Of a stretch of 64,000 nucleotides of DNA, positions 51,992 to 61,019 are shown piece after piece. The notes under the pieces were generated by a model. That model searched no databases, was not told the origin of the DNA, and saw only the letters and a list, made by a program, of their open reading frames with translations. Origin of the DNA: Cellulomonas sp. PhB150 (GTDB taxonomy: Bacteria > Actinomycetota > Actinomycetes > Actinomycetales > Cellulomonadaceae); NCBI RefSeq assembly GCF_003755175.1, contig NZ_RKHX01000004.1, positions 419,638 to 483,637 of the forward strand. The letters run 5' to 3'. Each line of letters starts with the position of its first letter. The first letter of the stretch is position 1. A program made the translations under genes and the position numbers.

Positions 51992-54900
51992 GTCGCGTCC
52001 ATCCGCAGTCGGGCCATCGTCGCCCGGCGCACGGCTCGGGCAGCGAGCGGGACGATGACGGCGGCGCAGCCGAGCAGCAGGGCGAAGACCGTCGCCACCA
52101 GGGCTGGCCACGGCCAGACCGCGACGGCTGCGGGAACGGGCGGGAGCCCTTCGGCGGAGATCGCCAGCAGGGGGCCGACGGCCCAGCAGGCGAGAGCGCC
52201 CAGGAGGGCGCCCGCGAGGATCGGCACCCCGGTGAGGACGCCCTGCTCGGCGAGCACCGCCGTGCGAACGGTCCGCCGCGACGCGCCCAGCCCGCGCAGA
52301 CGGGCGACGTCCACCTCACGCGCGTCGAGCGCCGTGGTGGAGTGCAGGGCGGTGCCGGCGATCGCGAGCACGAGGGCCGCGACCACCAGGAGCGCGATCG
52401 CCGCGCGCTGAGCCGCACGCAGAGGGCCGTCGACGCTCTCGTGGGCCACTGCCGCGCGCGCGGTGACCGGGCCGACGCCCTGCGCCTCGAGCTCGGCGAC
52501 GGCGGTCGCGGGGATCGCCCCACCGACCCACCATGCGTCGGTGAGCGTGCCGAGGCTGCCGTGGCTGAGCGCCGCGCGGGACAGCGTGTCCGTGTCGGCG
52601 AGGAGGGCGGCCGCGCGCGGTTGCGACGGCACGTAGGCGACGATGCCCCGGACCTTCGCCTGCAGCGGGACCACCCCGAGCGAGAGCTGCACGCCGTCGC
52701 CCACCGCGAGGCCCAGCTCGTCGGCCAGGCGCTGCGAGACCACGACCGGGACGTCCTCGACGGGGTCGAACGCGAGCGCGGTCAGCACGCCGTCGCTCCA
52801 GTACAGGCCCGGCAGGGACGCGGTGCCCTCGAGCCTCAGGCGCACCCCGTCGGGCACCGTCTCGGACGTGATGGTGTTCAGCGACGCTGCCACGTAGTCG
52901 GTCGTCGCCGGGACCGCCGCGGACCAGGTCCCGGGCGAGAGGGTCGCGTCGAGCAGCGTCACGTCGACGGCGACCGGCACCCGGACGTCCTGGTCGACGT
53001 CCTGCTCGCCGCCTGCCGCCGTGAGGTGGGCGTCGACGGCGACCACGCGTGCACCCGGCGGGACTGCCACGGTCAGCCGGTGGCGCGCGCCGTCCAGCGC
53101 CACGACCCCCGCGGGTAGTGCGGCACCCGCGCCGGTGGCGTCCTGCACGACGATGCTCAGCGACACGTTCATCGGGAGGCCGTCCCCGACGTGGCCTGCC
53201 ACGACGACGTCAGCACTGCGACCGGTGAGCAGCACGCCACCGAGCGGCTCGGGCGGCGCCAGGCCCGCGGTGGCCCCGGCCCAGTCACCGCTGGGCAGCC
53301 GGCCGCGCAGCAGCTCGTCGGCGTCCCGGGTGTCGACCGCCACCAGCCGCACGGCCTCGTCACCCGGTAGCGCACGCGAGCCGAGCGTCACGGGCCGGCT
53401 GGTGACCGCGCTGACGCGCCCGCCGGTCGCCGCGCGCAGGGCCGCGCCGCCGCCCAGCGTGTCGACGTGCGCCGCGACCGCCAGGTCGGTGCCGACCGTC
53501 GCCGCCGCCTGGTCGCGCTGCGACTGCGCCCACGTCGCCGCGAACCCGACGCCGAACGTCGCGCACGCCGTCGCCAGCACCACCAGGAACGCCGCCGCGG
53601 TGCCCTGCGGACGGCGGGCCACCCCCCAGGCGGCGAGCGGGAGCGCCAGCGAGCGGGCCGCGGTGGCACGCGCGTCGGCGCGCCGGGCGAGGATCGGGAG
53701 CAGACGGAGCGCGAGTGCCGCGCCCGCCAGCAGGAACAGCACGGGGCCGACGACGAGCACGGGGTCGGCCACAGCACCGGTCGCGACGCCGTGGTCGCGC
53801 AGCTGCAGGTAGGCGAGCACGGCGAACGCGAGCAGGAGCAGGTCGGTTCCGGAGCGTGCCACCACGCCGATCCGGTCGTCGCGGCCCGCGCGCGCCGGCC
53901 GGGTGCGCAGCCACGGCAGCACCAGGAGCGCGCCGAGAGTGACCGCGACGGCGGTGACGGCGACGACCAGCGGGACGAGCCCGTCCTCGGTGATGCCGGC
54001 CGGGCCGAGACCGACCGCGTCGCTCAGGACGTGGAACAGCCCCAGCGCGAGCGCCGTCGCGGGGACGACGCACAGCGCGACGAGCACCCCGGCCTCCGCG
54101 GCGGCCTGCGCGACCAGTCGCCCCCGGCTCGCACCGCGTGCGACGAGCAGCGCAGCCTCCGGCGCTCGTCGTGCGGCGATCATCCGGGCGGCCAGGAGCA
54201 CCGCGGTCGCGGCGAGCGAGGCTCCGAGCAGGGCGACGGCCAGCACACCCGAGCTGGTCACGCCGCGCTGCTCGCGCGCGCCGTCGAGCGTGTGCGCGAA
54301 CGGCAGGTCCACCACGACGTTCTGGGCGCGGTCGCCGAGCGCGCTCGTCAGCTCGGCGCTCAGTGCGTCGGCGGTCTCACCCGCGCGGGCGACGTCGGCG
54401 GCGCTCGCGCCCGCCAGGTCGGGCTGGACGCGCAGCGCGACCCGCCGGAACGGGACGTCGCTCGTGGCGAGCGCACCGGGCGCGACGACGAACGGCCCGT
54501 ACGCGGTGATGAACCCGCGGTAGTTCGGGCTGGTGCCGCTGCCCGTCAGGGGGTCCTCCTCCCACGCGGCGCCGGGGCGGGGCGTGAACGTCCCGACGAG
54601 CGTCAACGTCGAGCCGTTGCCACCCGGCTCGGCCGCGAGGGTCGTCGAGCTGCCGACGTCCAGCCCCAGCGCCTTGGCCGCCGTGACGGGCAGGGCCACC
54701 TCGCCGGGCGCGGTCGGCCAACGCCCTGCCACGACCGTGCCTCGCGCGTCCGGGACGTCGAGGTCGGCGAGGTACGCCAGCCGCAGGGGGCCGCTGGTGA
54801 CGGGCAGGTACTGCATGATCGTCGACGACCACGTCGTCACCGTGGTCGGCAGGTCCCCGAACGTGCCCGTGAGCAGCGCGGACGCCTGCGCGACGGCGGC

Positions 54901-55158
54901 GCTCGGGTCCTGTGCGGTCGCGGTGACCCGCGCGTCGACCTCGGAGTCGTCCGTGCCGTCCGGGAAGCCGAGTGCGACGCCGACCTGGACGTCCGCGGCG
55001 GACGCGTCGACGACCGCGACCTGCAGGGCCCGCTGCGGCGCAGCCGTCGTGAGCGCCACGCACACCCCGACCAGCGCGGCGCCCGCGACCATCACGGCCA
55101 GCACCGCAGCGAGCACGCCCAGCTGGGCACGCGCGCGCCGCCGGACGAGCTCACCCAT
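51988..55158 (-). CDS. ABC transporter permease (FtsX-like), first permease
   Basis: A 1056-residue permease. Starts with MGELVRRRARAQLGVLAA and one helix, followed by an extracytoplasmic domain of about 280 residues, a helix block, a second long extracytoplasmic domain (about 560-870), and the FtsX helices with HSTTALDAREVDVARLRGLG, the coupling segment that contacts the ATPase. It shares the duplicated layout with the downstream permease, and the two probably form a heterodimer. The start overlaps the ATPase gene by eight bases. Confidence 0.92.
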   Translation of the reverse strand: MGELVRRRARAQLGVLAAVLAVMVAGAALVGVCVALTTAAPQRALQVAVVDASAADVQVGVALGFPDGTDDSEVDARVTATAQDPSAAVAQASALLTGTFGDLPTTVTTWSSTIMQYLPVTSGPLRLAYLADLDVPDARGTVVAGRWPTAPGEVALPVTAAKALGLDVGSSTTLAAEPGGNGSTLTLVGTFTPRPGAAWEEDPLTGSGTSPNYRGFITAYGPFVVAPGALATSDVPFRRVALRVQPDLAGASAADVARAGETADALSAELTSALGDRAQNVVVDLPFAHTLDGAREQRGVTSSGVLAVALLGASLAATAVLLAARMIAARRAPEAALLVARGASRGRLVAQAAAEAGVLVALCVVPATALALGLFHVLSDAVGLGPAGITEDGLVPLVVAVTAVAVTLGALLVLPWLRTRPARAGRDDRIGVVARSGTDLLLLAFAVLAYLQLRDHGVATGAVADPVLVVGPVLFLLAGAALALRLLPILARRADARATAARSLALPLAAWGVARRPQGTAAAFLVVLATACATFGVGFAATWAQSQRDQAAATVGTDLAVAAHVDTLGGGAALRAATGGRVSAVTSRPVTLGSRALPGDEAVRLVAVDTRDADELLRGRLPSGDWAGATAGLAPPEPLGGVLLTGRSADVVVAGHVGDGLPMNVSLSIVVQDATGAGAALPAGVVALDGARHRLTVAVPPGARVVAVDAHLTAAGGEQDVDQDVRVPVAVDVTLLDATLSPGTWSAAVPATTDYVAASLNTITSETVPDGVRLRLEGTASLPGLYWSDGVLTALAFDPVEDVPVVVSQRLADELGLAVGDGVQLSLGVVPLQAKVRGIVAYVPSQPRAAALLADTDTLSRAALSHGSLGTLTDAWWVGGAIPATAVAELEAQGVGPVTARAAVAHESVDGPLRAAQRAAIALLVVAALVLAIAGTALHSTTALDAREVDVARLRGLGASRRTVRTAVLAEQGVLTGVPILAGALLGALACWAVGPLLAISAEGLPPVPAAVAVWPWPALVATVFALLLGCAAVIVPLAARAVRRATMARLRMDAT

Positions 55159-55852
55159 GCCCGACGTCCTCCACCAGCAGTCCGTCCACGAGGTGCACCG
55201 CGCGGTCCGCGAGCGCGATCATCACCGGGTCGTGCGTCGCGACCAGAGCGGTCATGCCCTCGGCCTCGACGACGCCGCGGATCAGCGCCATCACGGAGAG
55301 CCCGGTCTCGCTGTCGAGCTGCCCGGTCGGCTCGTCGGCGACCAGCAGCCGTGGCGACGCGGCGAGAGCGCGCGCGATCGCGACGCGCTGCTGCTGGCCG
55401 CCCGACAGCTCGTCGGGCCGCTGCAACGCGTGGGCGGTGAGCCCGACGAGCTCGAGGAGCAGCTCGACGCGACGCTCGCGCTGGGCCGCCGGGGCCTCGT
55501 GCAGGCGCAGCGGGAGGCCGACGTTCTCGGCCGCCGTCAGCTCGGGGATCAACCCGAACGTCTGGAACACGAACGCCACCCGCTCGCGACGCAGCTCGTC
55601 CTGCCCGTCCTCCGTGAGCGTGGCCACCTCGGTGCCGTCGACGAGCACGCTGCCCTCGTCGGGCCGGTCGAGGCCGCCGACGACGTTGAGCAGCGTCGTC
55701 TTCCCCGAGCCGGAGCGGCCGACGAGCGCCACGAGCTCGCCCGGTGCCACGTCGAGGTCGACTCCCCGCAGCGCGTGCACAGCCGCACGCCCGTGGCCGA
55801 ACGTGCGGTGCACGCCGCGGAGACGAACGGTCGCGCCGGCGCCGGCGGTCAC
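55151..55852 (-). CDS. ABC transporter ATP-binding protein (MacB/LolD type)
   Basis: A 233-residue ATPase: Walker A GRSGSGKTT near residue 45, Q loop VFQTFGLIPELTAAENV, signature LSGGQQQRVAIARAL and Walker B LLVADEPTGQLD, ending with the switch His in ATHDPVMI. The Pro-Glu-Leu-Thr after the Q loop matches the MacB/LolD group that pairs with FtsX-like permeases. It overlaps both neighbours (GTGA upstream, eight bases downstream). Confidence 0.95.
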   Translation of the reverse strand: MTAGAGATVRLRGVHRTFGHGRAAVHALRGVDLDVAPGELVALVGRSGSGKTTLLNVVGGLDRPDEGSVLVDGTEVATLTEDGQDELRRERVAFVFQTFGLIPELTAAENVGLPLRLHEAPAAQRERRVELLLELVGLTAHALQRPDELSGGQQQRVAIARALAASPRLLVADEPTGQLDSETGLSVMALIRGVVEAEGMTALVATHDPVMIALADRAVHLVDGLLVEDVGHG

Positions 55853-56760
55853 CGTCCGGCCCCGTCGGGACGGACGCTGACGTGGTCGCCCTCCAGCGCG
55901 AGGCGCACCCGGCGGGTCAGCTCGAGCGCCTCGCGGTACTCGCGCGGGACCTGCACCCGGCCCGCCCGGTCCATCACCGCGTACTCCTCATGGGTCACGT
56001 CGCCGCCGGAGTCCCGGCGGAGCACCTCGCTGCTCGTCCGCCCGTCGCGGATCGCGACGGTGCGCTCGACCTGCGCGCTGACCGAGGGGTCGTGCGTGAC
56101 CACGACGACGGTGGTGCCGGCCTCACGATTCGCGGTGCGCAGCGCGTCGAACACCTCCTGCGACGTCGCGGTGTCGAGCTCGCCCGTCGGCTCGTCGGCC
56201 AGCAGCAGCTGCGGCTCGTTGGCGAGCGCCGTGGCGATCGCGACGCGCTGCTGCTCACCGCCCGACATCTCGTGCGGTCGCCGGTCGGCGACGTGCCCGA
56301 CGCCGAGCAGGTCGAGCAGCTCGTCCGCACGCGCGGCCCGGCGCCGGCGGTGCGTGAAGGTCATCGGGGTCGCGACGTTCTGGCGGCCCGTCAGGTACGG
56401 CAGCAGGTTGCGCGACGTCTGCTGCCACACGAACCCGACCATCTGCTGGCGGTACGCCACGCGGTCCCGCGCGTGCATCGCCATGAGGTCCCAGCGGCCG
56501 ACCCGCGCGCGCCCGGCCGTGGGTGCGTCCATGCCCGACAGGAGCGAGAGGAGCGTCGACTTGCCGGACCCGCTGGCGCCGACGACGGCGATCATCTCGC
56601 CCTGGTCCACGAGCAGGTCGAGGCCCTGCAGCGCCTGCACCTCGACGCTGCCGGTCTGGTAGATCCGCACGAGGTTGTCGCAGACGACGAGCGCGTCGTG
56701 GCCGAACTGCGCGGAGGGTGCGGTACGGCCGCCCAGGGCCTCGAGCGTGCTGTCGGACAT
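55849..56760 (-). CDS. ABC transporter ATP-binding protein with AbrB-like C-terminal domain
   Basis: A 303-residue ATPase that heads the operon. Walker A GASGSGKST (61-69), signature MSGGEQQRVAIA, Walker B LLLADEPTGELD and switch VTHDPSV are intact. Unlike the second ATPase it carries a C-terminal extension; residues about 263-303 (MDRAGRVQVPREYREALEL) have the SpoVT/AbrB swapped-hairpin pattern, normally a DNA-binding fold. The extension may dimerise the ATPase or give it a regulatory role. The ATG at 56760 has a GGGAG site. The four genes of the operon overlap end to end. Confidence 0.93.
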   Translation of the reverse strand: MSDSTLEALGGRTAPSAQFGHDALVVCDNLVRIYQTGSVEVQALQGLDLLVDQGEMIAVVGASGSGKSTLLSLLSGMDAPTAGRARVGRWDLMAMHARDRVAYRQQMVGFVWQQTSRNLLPYLTGRQNVATPMTFTHRRRRAARADELLDLLGVGHVADRRPHEMSGGEQQRVAIATALANEPQLLLADEPTGELDTATSQEVFDALRTANREAGTTVVVVTHDPSVSAQVERTVAIRDGRTSSEVLRRDSGGDVTHEEYAVMDRAGRVQVPREYREALELTRRVRLALEGDHVSVRPDGAGR

Positions 56761-56916
56761 CACCGGCTCCCTCGTCGGATGATCTGCAGACGCAGACTAG
56801 GCCCCGGCCGGTCCTCTGCTCGGCGATGGGCATAAATAGGGGGTCGCTGAGGTCCCGCGGAGGGCATGCTGCAAGGAGCGTCGCCCGCGTTCGTCGACCC
56901 CCACGGAGTACTGACC

Positions 56917-57957
56917 ATGACCGCTCTGCTCACCACCGAGGCGCTCGATGCCGCCATCGCGGCGGAGTCGTTCACCGGCGTGCTCACCATCGACGAGGGG
57001 GACACGCGGACGCTCGAGCGCTGCGAGGGTTTCGCGAACCGCGCCCTCGGCGTGCGTCACACCCCGAGCACCCGCATCTCGGCCGGGAGCGGCAACAAGG
57101 GCTTCACCGCGCTCGCGATCATGCGACTCGTCGAGGTCGGCACGCTCGGCCTGGGGGACCTCGTCCGGCCGATCCTCGGCGAAGACCTGCCCCTCATCGA
57201 CGACGCGGTCACGATCGAGCACCTGCTCACCCACACCTCCGGCATCGGCGACTACCTGGACGAGGAGGGCGACGGGGAGATCGACGACTACGTCTTCTCC
57301 CTGCCGCTGCACCTGCTCGCCGAGACCGAGGCGTTCCTGCCCGCCCTCGCCGGCTTCCCGCAGAAGTTCCCGCCGGGCGAGCGGTTCTCCTACTGCAACG
57401 GCGGGTACGTCGTCCTGGCGCTCGTCGCCGAGCGGGTCAGCGGCCGCACCTTCCACGAGCTGGTCCAGGCCGAGGTCTGCGACCGGGCGGGCCTCACCGG
57501 CACTGCCTTCCTCCGCTCCGACGACCTTCCTGCGGACGCCGCGCTCGGGTACCTGGATGAGGCGGGGAACCGCACCAACGTCCTGCACCTCCCGGTCCGG
57601 GGCAACGGCGACGGCGGGATGTACGTCACCGCGGACGACCTGCACCGGTTCTGGAACGCCTTGCTCGACGGCCGGATCGTGTCGCCCGGCACGCTCGCCG
57701 AGATGACTCGTCCCCGCGTCGACGTGCCGTCGGAGCACAAGCGATACGGGATGGGGTTCTGGCTGGGTCGCCGCAGCTCGTCGCTCATCCTGGAGGGCTA
57801 CGACGCGGGTGCGTCGTTCCGGTCCACGCACCTCCCGGAGACGCGGACGACGGTCACCGTGCTCGGCAACAACTCCGAGGGCGCCTGGCCGGTGATCTAC
57901 GCCCTCGCGGACGCCATCGACGGGACGGTCCGGGGGAAGTTCCTCGACGAGGGCTGA
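56917..57957 (+). CDS. Serine hydrolase (beta-lactamase/DD-peptidase-like)
   Basis: A 346-residue penicillin-binding-fold hydrolase. The catalytic Ser58 and Lys61 lie in SGNK, and Tyr159-Cys-Asn161 is the second motif (SYCNGG); the helix LTHTSGIGDYL between them is typical. No signal peptide or membrane anchor is seen, so it is cytoplasmic and more likely an esterase or amidase than a cell-wall enzyme. The ATG at 56917 has an ACGGAG site. It diverges from the ABC operon; an AT-rich patch (CATAAATAGG, 56831-56840) in the gap probably holds promoter elements. Confidence 0.88.
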   Translation: MTALLTTEALDAAIAAESFTGVLTIDEGDTRTLERCEGFANRALGVRHTPSTRISAGSGNKGFTALAIMRLVEVGTLGLGDLVRPILGEDLPLIDDAVTIEHLLTHTSGIGDYLDEEGDGEIDDYVFSLPLHLLAETEAFLPALAGFPQKFPPGERFSYCNGGYVVLALVAERVSGRTFHELVQAEVCDRAGLTGTAFLRSDDLPADAALGYLDEAGNRTNVLHLPVRGNGDGGMYVTADDLHRFWNALLDGRIVSPGTLAEMTRPRVDVPSEHKRYGMGFWLGRRSSSLILEGYDAGASFRSTHLPETRTTVTVLGNNSEGAWPVIYALADAIDGTVRGKFLDEG

Positions 57958-57982
57958 CGCGCGACCGACCCGGCGGGTGGCG

Positions 57983-58420
57983 TCAGACCGGCCGCGCGTA
58001 GGGGTTCCCGTACGCGGGAGGTCCCGACGGTCGTTCGTGCCCGGACGGGCCTGCGGCCACCTGTGGCTGGGCGGCGACGACGCGGTGGCGGCGAACCCTG
58101 CTCAGCACGAGGACGTTCGAGAGGTGGAAGACGCCGAGCAGGAGCGCCACCGCTCCGAGCTTGGAGGCCAGCGCCTCGATGCCCTGCTGGGCCGAGGTCA
58201 CTGGTTGGCCTATCCGGAGCATGAGCGAGACGAACCCGAGGTTGACGAGGTAGAACCCGACGACCAGGAGCCGGTTGGTCGCTGCGGCGACCTTCGCGTC
58301 GCCGTGGAAGGCGTCGACGAGGAAGACCTCCCCGTTCCGCGCCAGGGTCCTGGCGACCCAGATGGTCAGCGCGACGCTGACCGCGATGTAGACGAGGTAG
58401 GTGATGACGGTGGGACTCAT
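57983..58420 (-). CDS. Small integral membrane protein behind TTGAAC operators
   Basis: A 145-residue protein with three predicted helices (residues 5-25, 48-70 and 85-105) and a hydrophilic Pro/Gly-rich tail. No named family recognised. The segment GEVFLVDAFHGDAKVAAATN between helices one and two is notable and likely cytoplasmic. The ATG at 58420 has an AAGGAG site. Its promoter contains two TTGAACATGTTCAA palindromes and it diverges from the MMPL exporter at 58655, suggesting joint control. Confidence 0.75.
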   Translation of the reverse strand: MSPTVITYLVYIAVSVALTIWVARTLARNGEVFLVDAFHGDAKVAAATNRLLVVGFYLVNLGFVSLMLRIGQPVTSAQQGIEALASKLGAVALLLGVFHLSNVLVLSRVRRHRVVAAQPQVAAGPSGHERPSGPPAYGNPYARPV

Positions 58421-58463
58421 CGGACGCTCCTTGGCGCGATGCCGGCCGACTGGTCGTCGGCAG

Positions 58464-58515
58464 GTTGAACATGTTCAACATCAGCGACGCTAGCCCTCGT
58501 GTTGAACATGTTCAA
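58464..58515. promoter_or_regulatory. Twin palindromic operators and promoter between divergent membrane genes
   Basis: Two copies of TTGAACATGTTCAA, at 58465-58478 (16 bases perfect with flanks, 58464-58479) and 58502-58515, with centres 37 bases apart. On the minus strand the second copy supplies a -35 (TTGAAC, 58515-58510) placed 17 bases from a TAGCGT -10 (58492-58487). The first copy lies just after the expected transcript start. A repressor bound to both would shut off the minus-strand gene; an effect on the MMPL gene is likely but its promoter is not clear. Confidence 0.7.
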
Positions 58516-58654
58516 GTGACGCTGGTCACGGTGACGCGTCCACCCGTACCGCCGATGCGGTAGCCGCATCGCGCCATCCGCCCGATTCGCCGATCGGGCG
58601 TCGTCGCGAGGATCGATGACGTCAACCTGAACCTCGCAATGGGAGTCGAGATCC

Positions 58655-60850
58655 ATGTCAACGTTCCTCGCAGAGCTCGGGCGCTTCAGCGCTCGTCACC
58701 GAGCGGTGGTGATCATCGCGTGGGTCGCCGTCTTCGCCGGTCTCGCTGGCGTCATCGGCACCAACGGGATGGGCAACACCTCCGCGGACAGCATCCCCGG
58801 CTCGCGCGCCTCGCAGGCACTCGAGCGAATGGCCCAGGAGTTCCCGACCGACGGTGCGGCCGAGGGCGCCCAGAACCTGCAGCTCGTGTTCCAGCCGAAG
58901 TCGGGTGCGGTCACCGACCCGGACGTTGCCGAGCAGATCCACGCCGTGCTGAACAGTGCGGCGTCGCTCCCTGGTCTCGACTCGATCACCGACCCGCTCG
59001 ATCCCCAGACGCCCTACGTCTCGGCGGACGGGAGCGTCGCCGTGGCGACCCTCACCTACGTCGGCCTCGACGAGGACGCGCAGCAGTCCTCCTACGAGGC
59101 AGCCCTCGCGCTCCAGCAGTCCACGCCGGCCGACCTCGGCGTCGAGCTCGGAGGCAACCTCGTCCCGCTCGGAGCGCCCGAACAGGGTGTCGGCGAGATG
59201 CTCGGCGTTCTCGCCGCCTTCGTCGTCCTTCTCCTCACCTTCGGGTCCCTGCGCGCTGCCGGAGCCAACCTTCTCGTCGCCGCGTTCGGCGTCGGGGTCG
59301 GCATCCTCGGAGTCTTCGCGTACGGCTCGATCAACCCGATCGGTGCGAACACGATCATCCTGGCCTCGATGCTCGGCCTGGCGGTCGGGATCGACTACGG
59401 GCTCTTCATCGTCTCCCGATTCCAGCAGGAGGTCCGTTCCGGGAAGTCGGTCGACGACGCCATCGCCCGTGCCACCGGGACCGCCGGGACCGCTGTCGTG
59501 TTCGCCGGTGCGACCGTGATCGTGGCTCTGGTGGCTCTCATAGTCGCCAACATCGGGTTCATCACGGAGATGGGCATCGCTGCGGCATTCGCCGTCCTTG
59601 TCGCCGTGCTGCTGTCCCTGACGCTGCTTCCGGTCCTGCTCGAGACCATGGGTCCGAAGGCGTTGTCCAAGAAGCACCGCCAGGACCTCGCCGAAGGGCA
59701 CCTCTGGTCCGACGAGAGCGCGGACAAGCGGACCTTCCTGCGCAGGTGGGGCACGTTCGTCGTCAAGCGTCCCCTCCTCTCCCTGGGCGGCGGCGCTGCA
59801 GTTCTCGTCGTGGCCGCGCTGCCGGTCCTGAGCATGGAGACCGCATTCGTCGTCCCCGGTGGCGCCGACCCGGAGTCCACCGAGCGCACCGCCTACAACG
59901 TGATCGTCGACGAGTTCGGCGGCGTCCAGAGCCCGCTCATCGTGCTGGCTGACGGCGCCGACGTGGCGAGCAGGACCGGGTCTCTCGAGCAGACGCTCGC
60001 CGCGCTTCCCGGCGTCGCCTCGGTGACGCCTGCCGCGATCAGCGCCGACGGGGACGTCGCCCGCGTCACGGTGATCCCCACGGGCGGTCCGATCGACGAA
60101 ACCACGACGAACCTCGTCCACGGGCTCCGCGCGAACGGGGACACGCTGGTGCCTGGAGTCACCCTCGAGGTCACCGGTGAGGCCGCCATCGGCATTGATC
60201 AGACGGCCGCGCTCAACACCGCACTCATCAAGTACGTCATCGTCATCGCCCTGATCTCGATGGCTCTGCTGATCCTGATGTTCCGCTCGATCCTCATCCC
60301 GGTCATCGCCACCGCGGGCTACCTGCTGTCACTGCTCGCTGCGTTCGGCGCGAGCACGGCGGTCTTCCAGTGGGGCTGGAGCTTCCCGCTGATCCAGGCT
60401 CCGCAGGGCGACCCCATGATGAGCCTCCTGCCGATCCTCCTGGTGGGGGTGCTGTTCGGCCTCGCCATGGACTACCAGGTGTTCCTCGTCTCCCGGATCA
60501 AGGAGATGCACGACCGAGGCCTTGCGCCCAAGGACGCCATCGTCGAGGGGTTCTCGCGCGCGGCCCCGATGATCGTCGCCGCTGCCACGATCATGACCGT
60601 CGTCTTCGCCGGGTTCGCCTCGTCGACGTTCGCCATCGCCGCGTCGATCGCTTTCGGGCTCTTCGTCGGGGTCCTGGCCGACGCGTTCATCGTCCGGCTG
60701 ATCCTCATGCCAGCCGCGATGTCCCTGCTCGGTAGGTCGGCGTGGTGGATTCCCCGGTGGCTCGACGAGGTGCTGCCCCACGTCGACACGGAGGGGCACG
60801 CACTCGACGAGAGCCCGAAGGAGCGTCCGCTCGAGCTCGCGAGCATCTAG
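58655..60850 (+). CDS. MMPL family exporter, second copy
   Basis: A 731-residue RND-superfamily exporter with the two-fold MMPL layout. Asp-Tyr pairs of the proton relay: GIDYGLFIVSRFQ and AMDYQVFLVSRIKE. It starts near an ATG at 58655 and is about the same size as the exporter at 28685, but the sequences differ widely. Codon use appears slightly less GC-extreme than the neighbours. A hairpin at 60868-60896 follows, then a two-component system that may sense the same stress. Substrate unknown. Confidence 0.93.
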   Translation: MSTFLAELGRFSARHRAVVIIAWVAVFAGLAGVIGTNGMGNTSADSIPGSRASQALERMAQEFPTDGAAEGAQNLQLVFQPKSGAVTDPDVAEQIHAVLNSAASLPGLDSITDPLDPQTPYVSADGSVAVATLTYVGLDEDAQQSSYEAALALQQSTPADLGVELGGNLVPLGAPEQGVGEMLGVLAAFVVLLLTFGSLRAAGANLLVAAFGVGVGILGVFAYGSINPIGANTIILASMLGLAVGIDYGLFIVSRFQQEVRSGKSVDDAIARATGTAGTAVVFAGATVIVALVALIVANIGFITEMGIAAAFAVLVAVLLSLTLLPVLLETMGPKALSKKHRQDLAEGHLWSDESADKRTFLRRWGTFVVKRPLLSLGGGAAVLVVAALPVLSMETAFVVPGGADPESTERTAYNVIVDEFGGVQSPLIVLADGADVASRTGSLEQTLAALPGVASVTPAAISADGDVARVTVIPTGGPIDETTTNLVHGLRANGDTLVPGVTLEVTGEAAIGIDQTAALNTALIKYVIVIALISMALLILMFRSILIPVIATAGYLLSLLAAFGASTAVFQWGWSFPLIQAPQGDPMMSLLPILLVGVLFGLAMDYQVFLVSRIKEMHDRGLAPKDAIVEGFSRAAPMIVAAATIMTVVFAGFASSTFAIAASIAFGLFVGVLADAFIVRLILMPAAMSLLGRSAWWIPRWLDEVLPHVDTEGHALDESPKERPLELASI

Positions 60851-60867
60851 CCCCGGAGACCCGCCGT

Positions 60868-60896
60868 GGGGGCCTTCGCCATGAGCGACGGCCCCC
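60868..60896. terminator. Hairpin after the second MMPL gene
   Basis: GGGGGCC at 60868-60874 pairs with GGCCCCC at 60890-60896 around a 15-base loop, 18 bases after the stop. It may be a weak terminator or attenuate transcription into the kinase gene. Confidence 0.4.
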
Positions 60897-61019
60897 GCAC
60901 CGGCGTATCGACGCGCGCAGGCTGCGGCCTGCTGCAGCTCGAGGCTCGAGCTGGCCATAGCCTCGTATGGCGCCCGACTCCTCCCCCCATCGTCGTGACC
61001 GCGAGAGGTCGAAGCTGAA

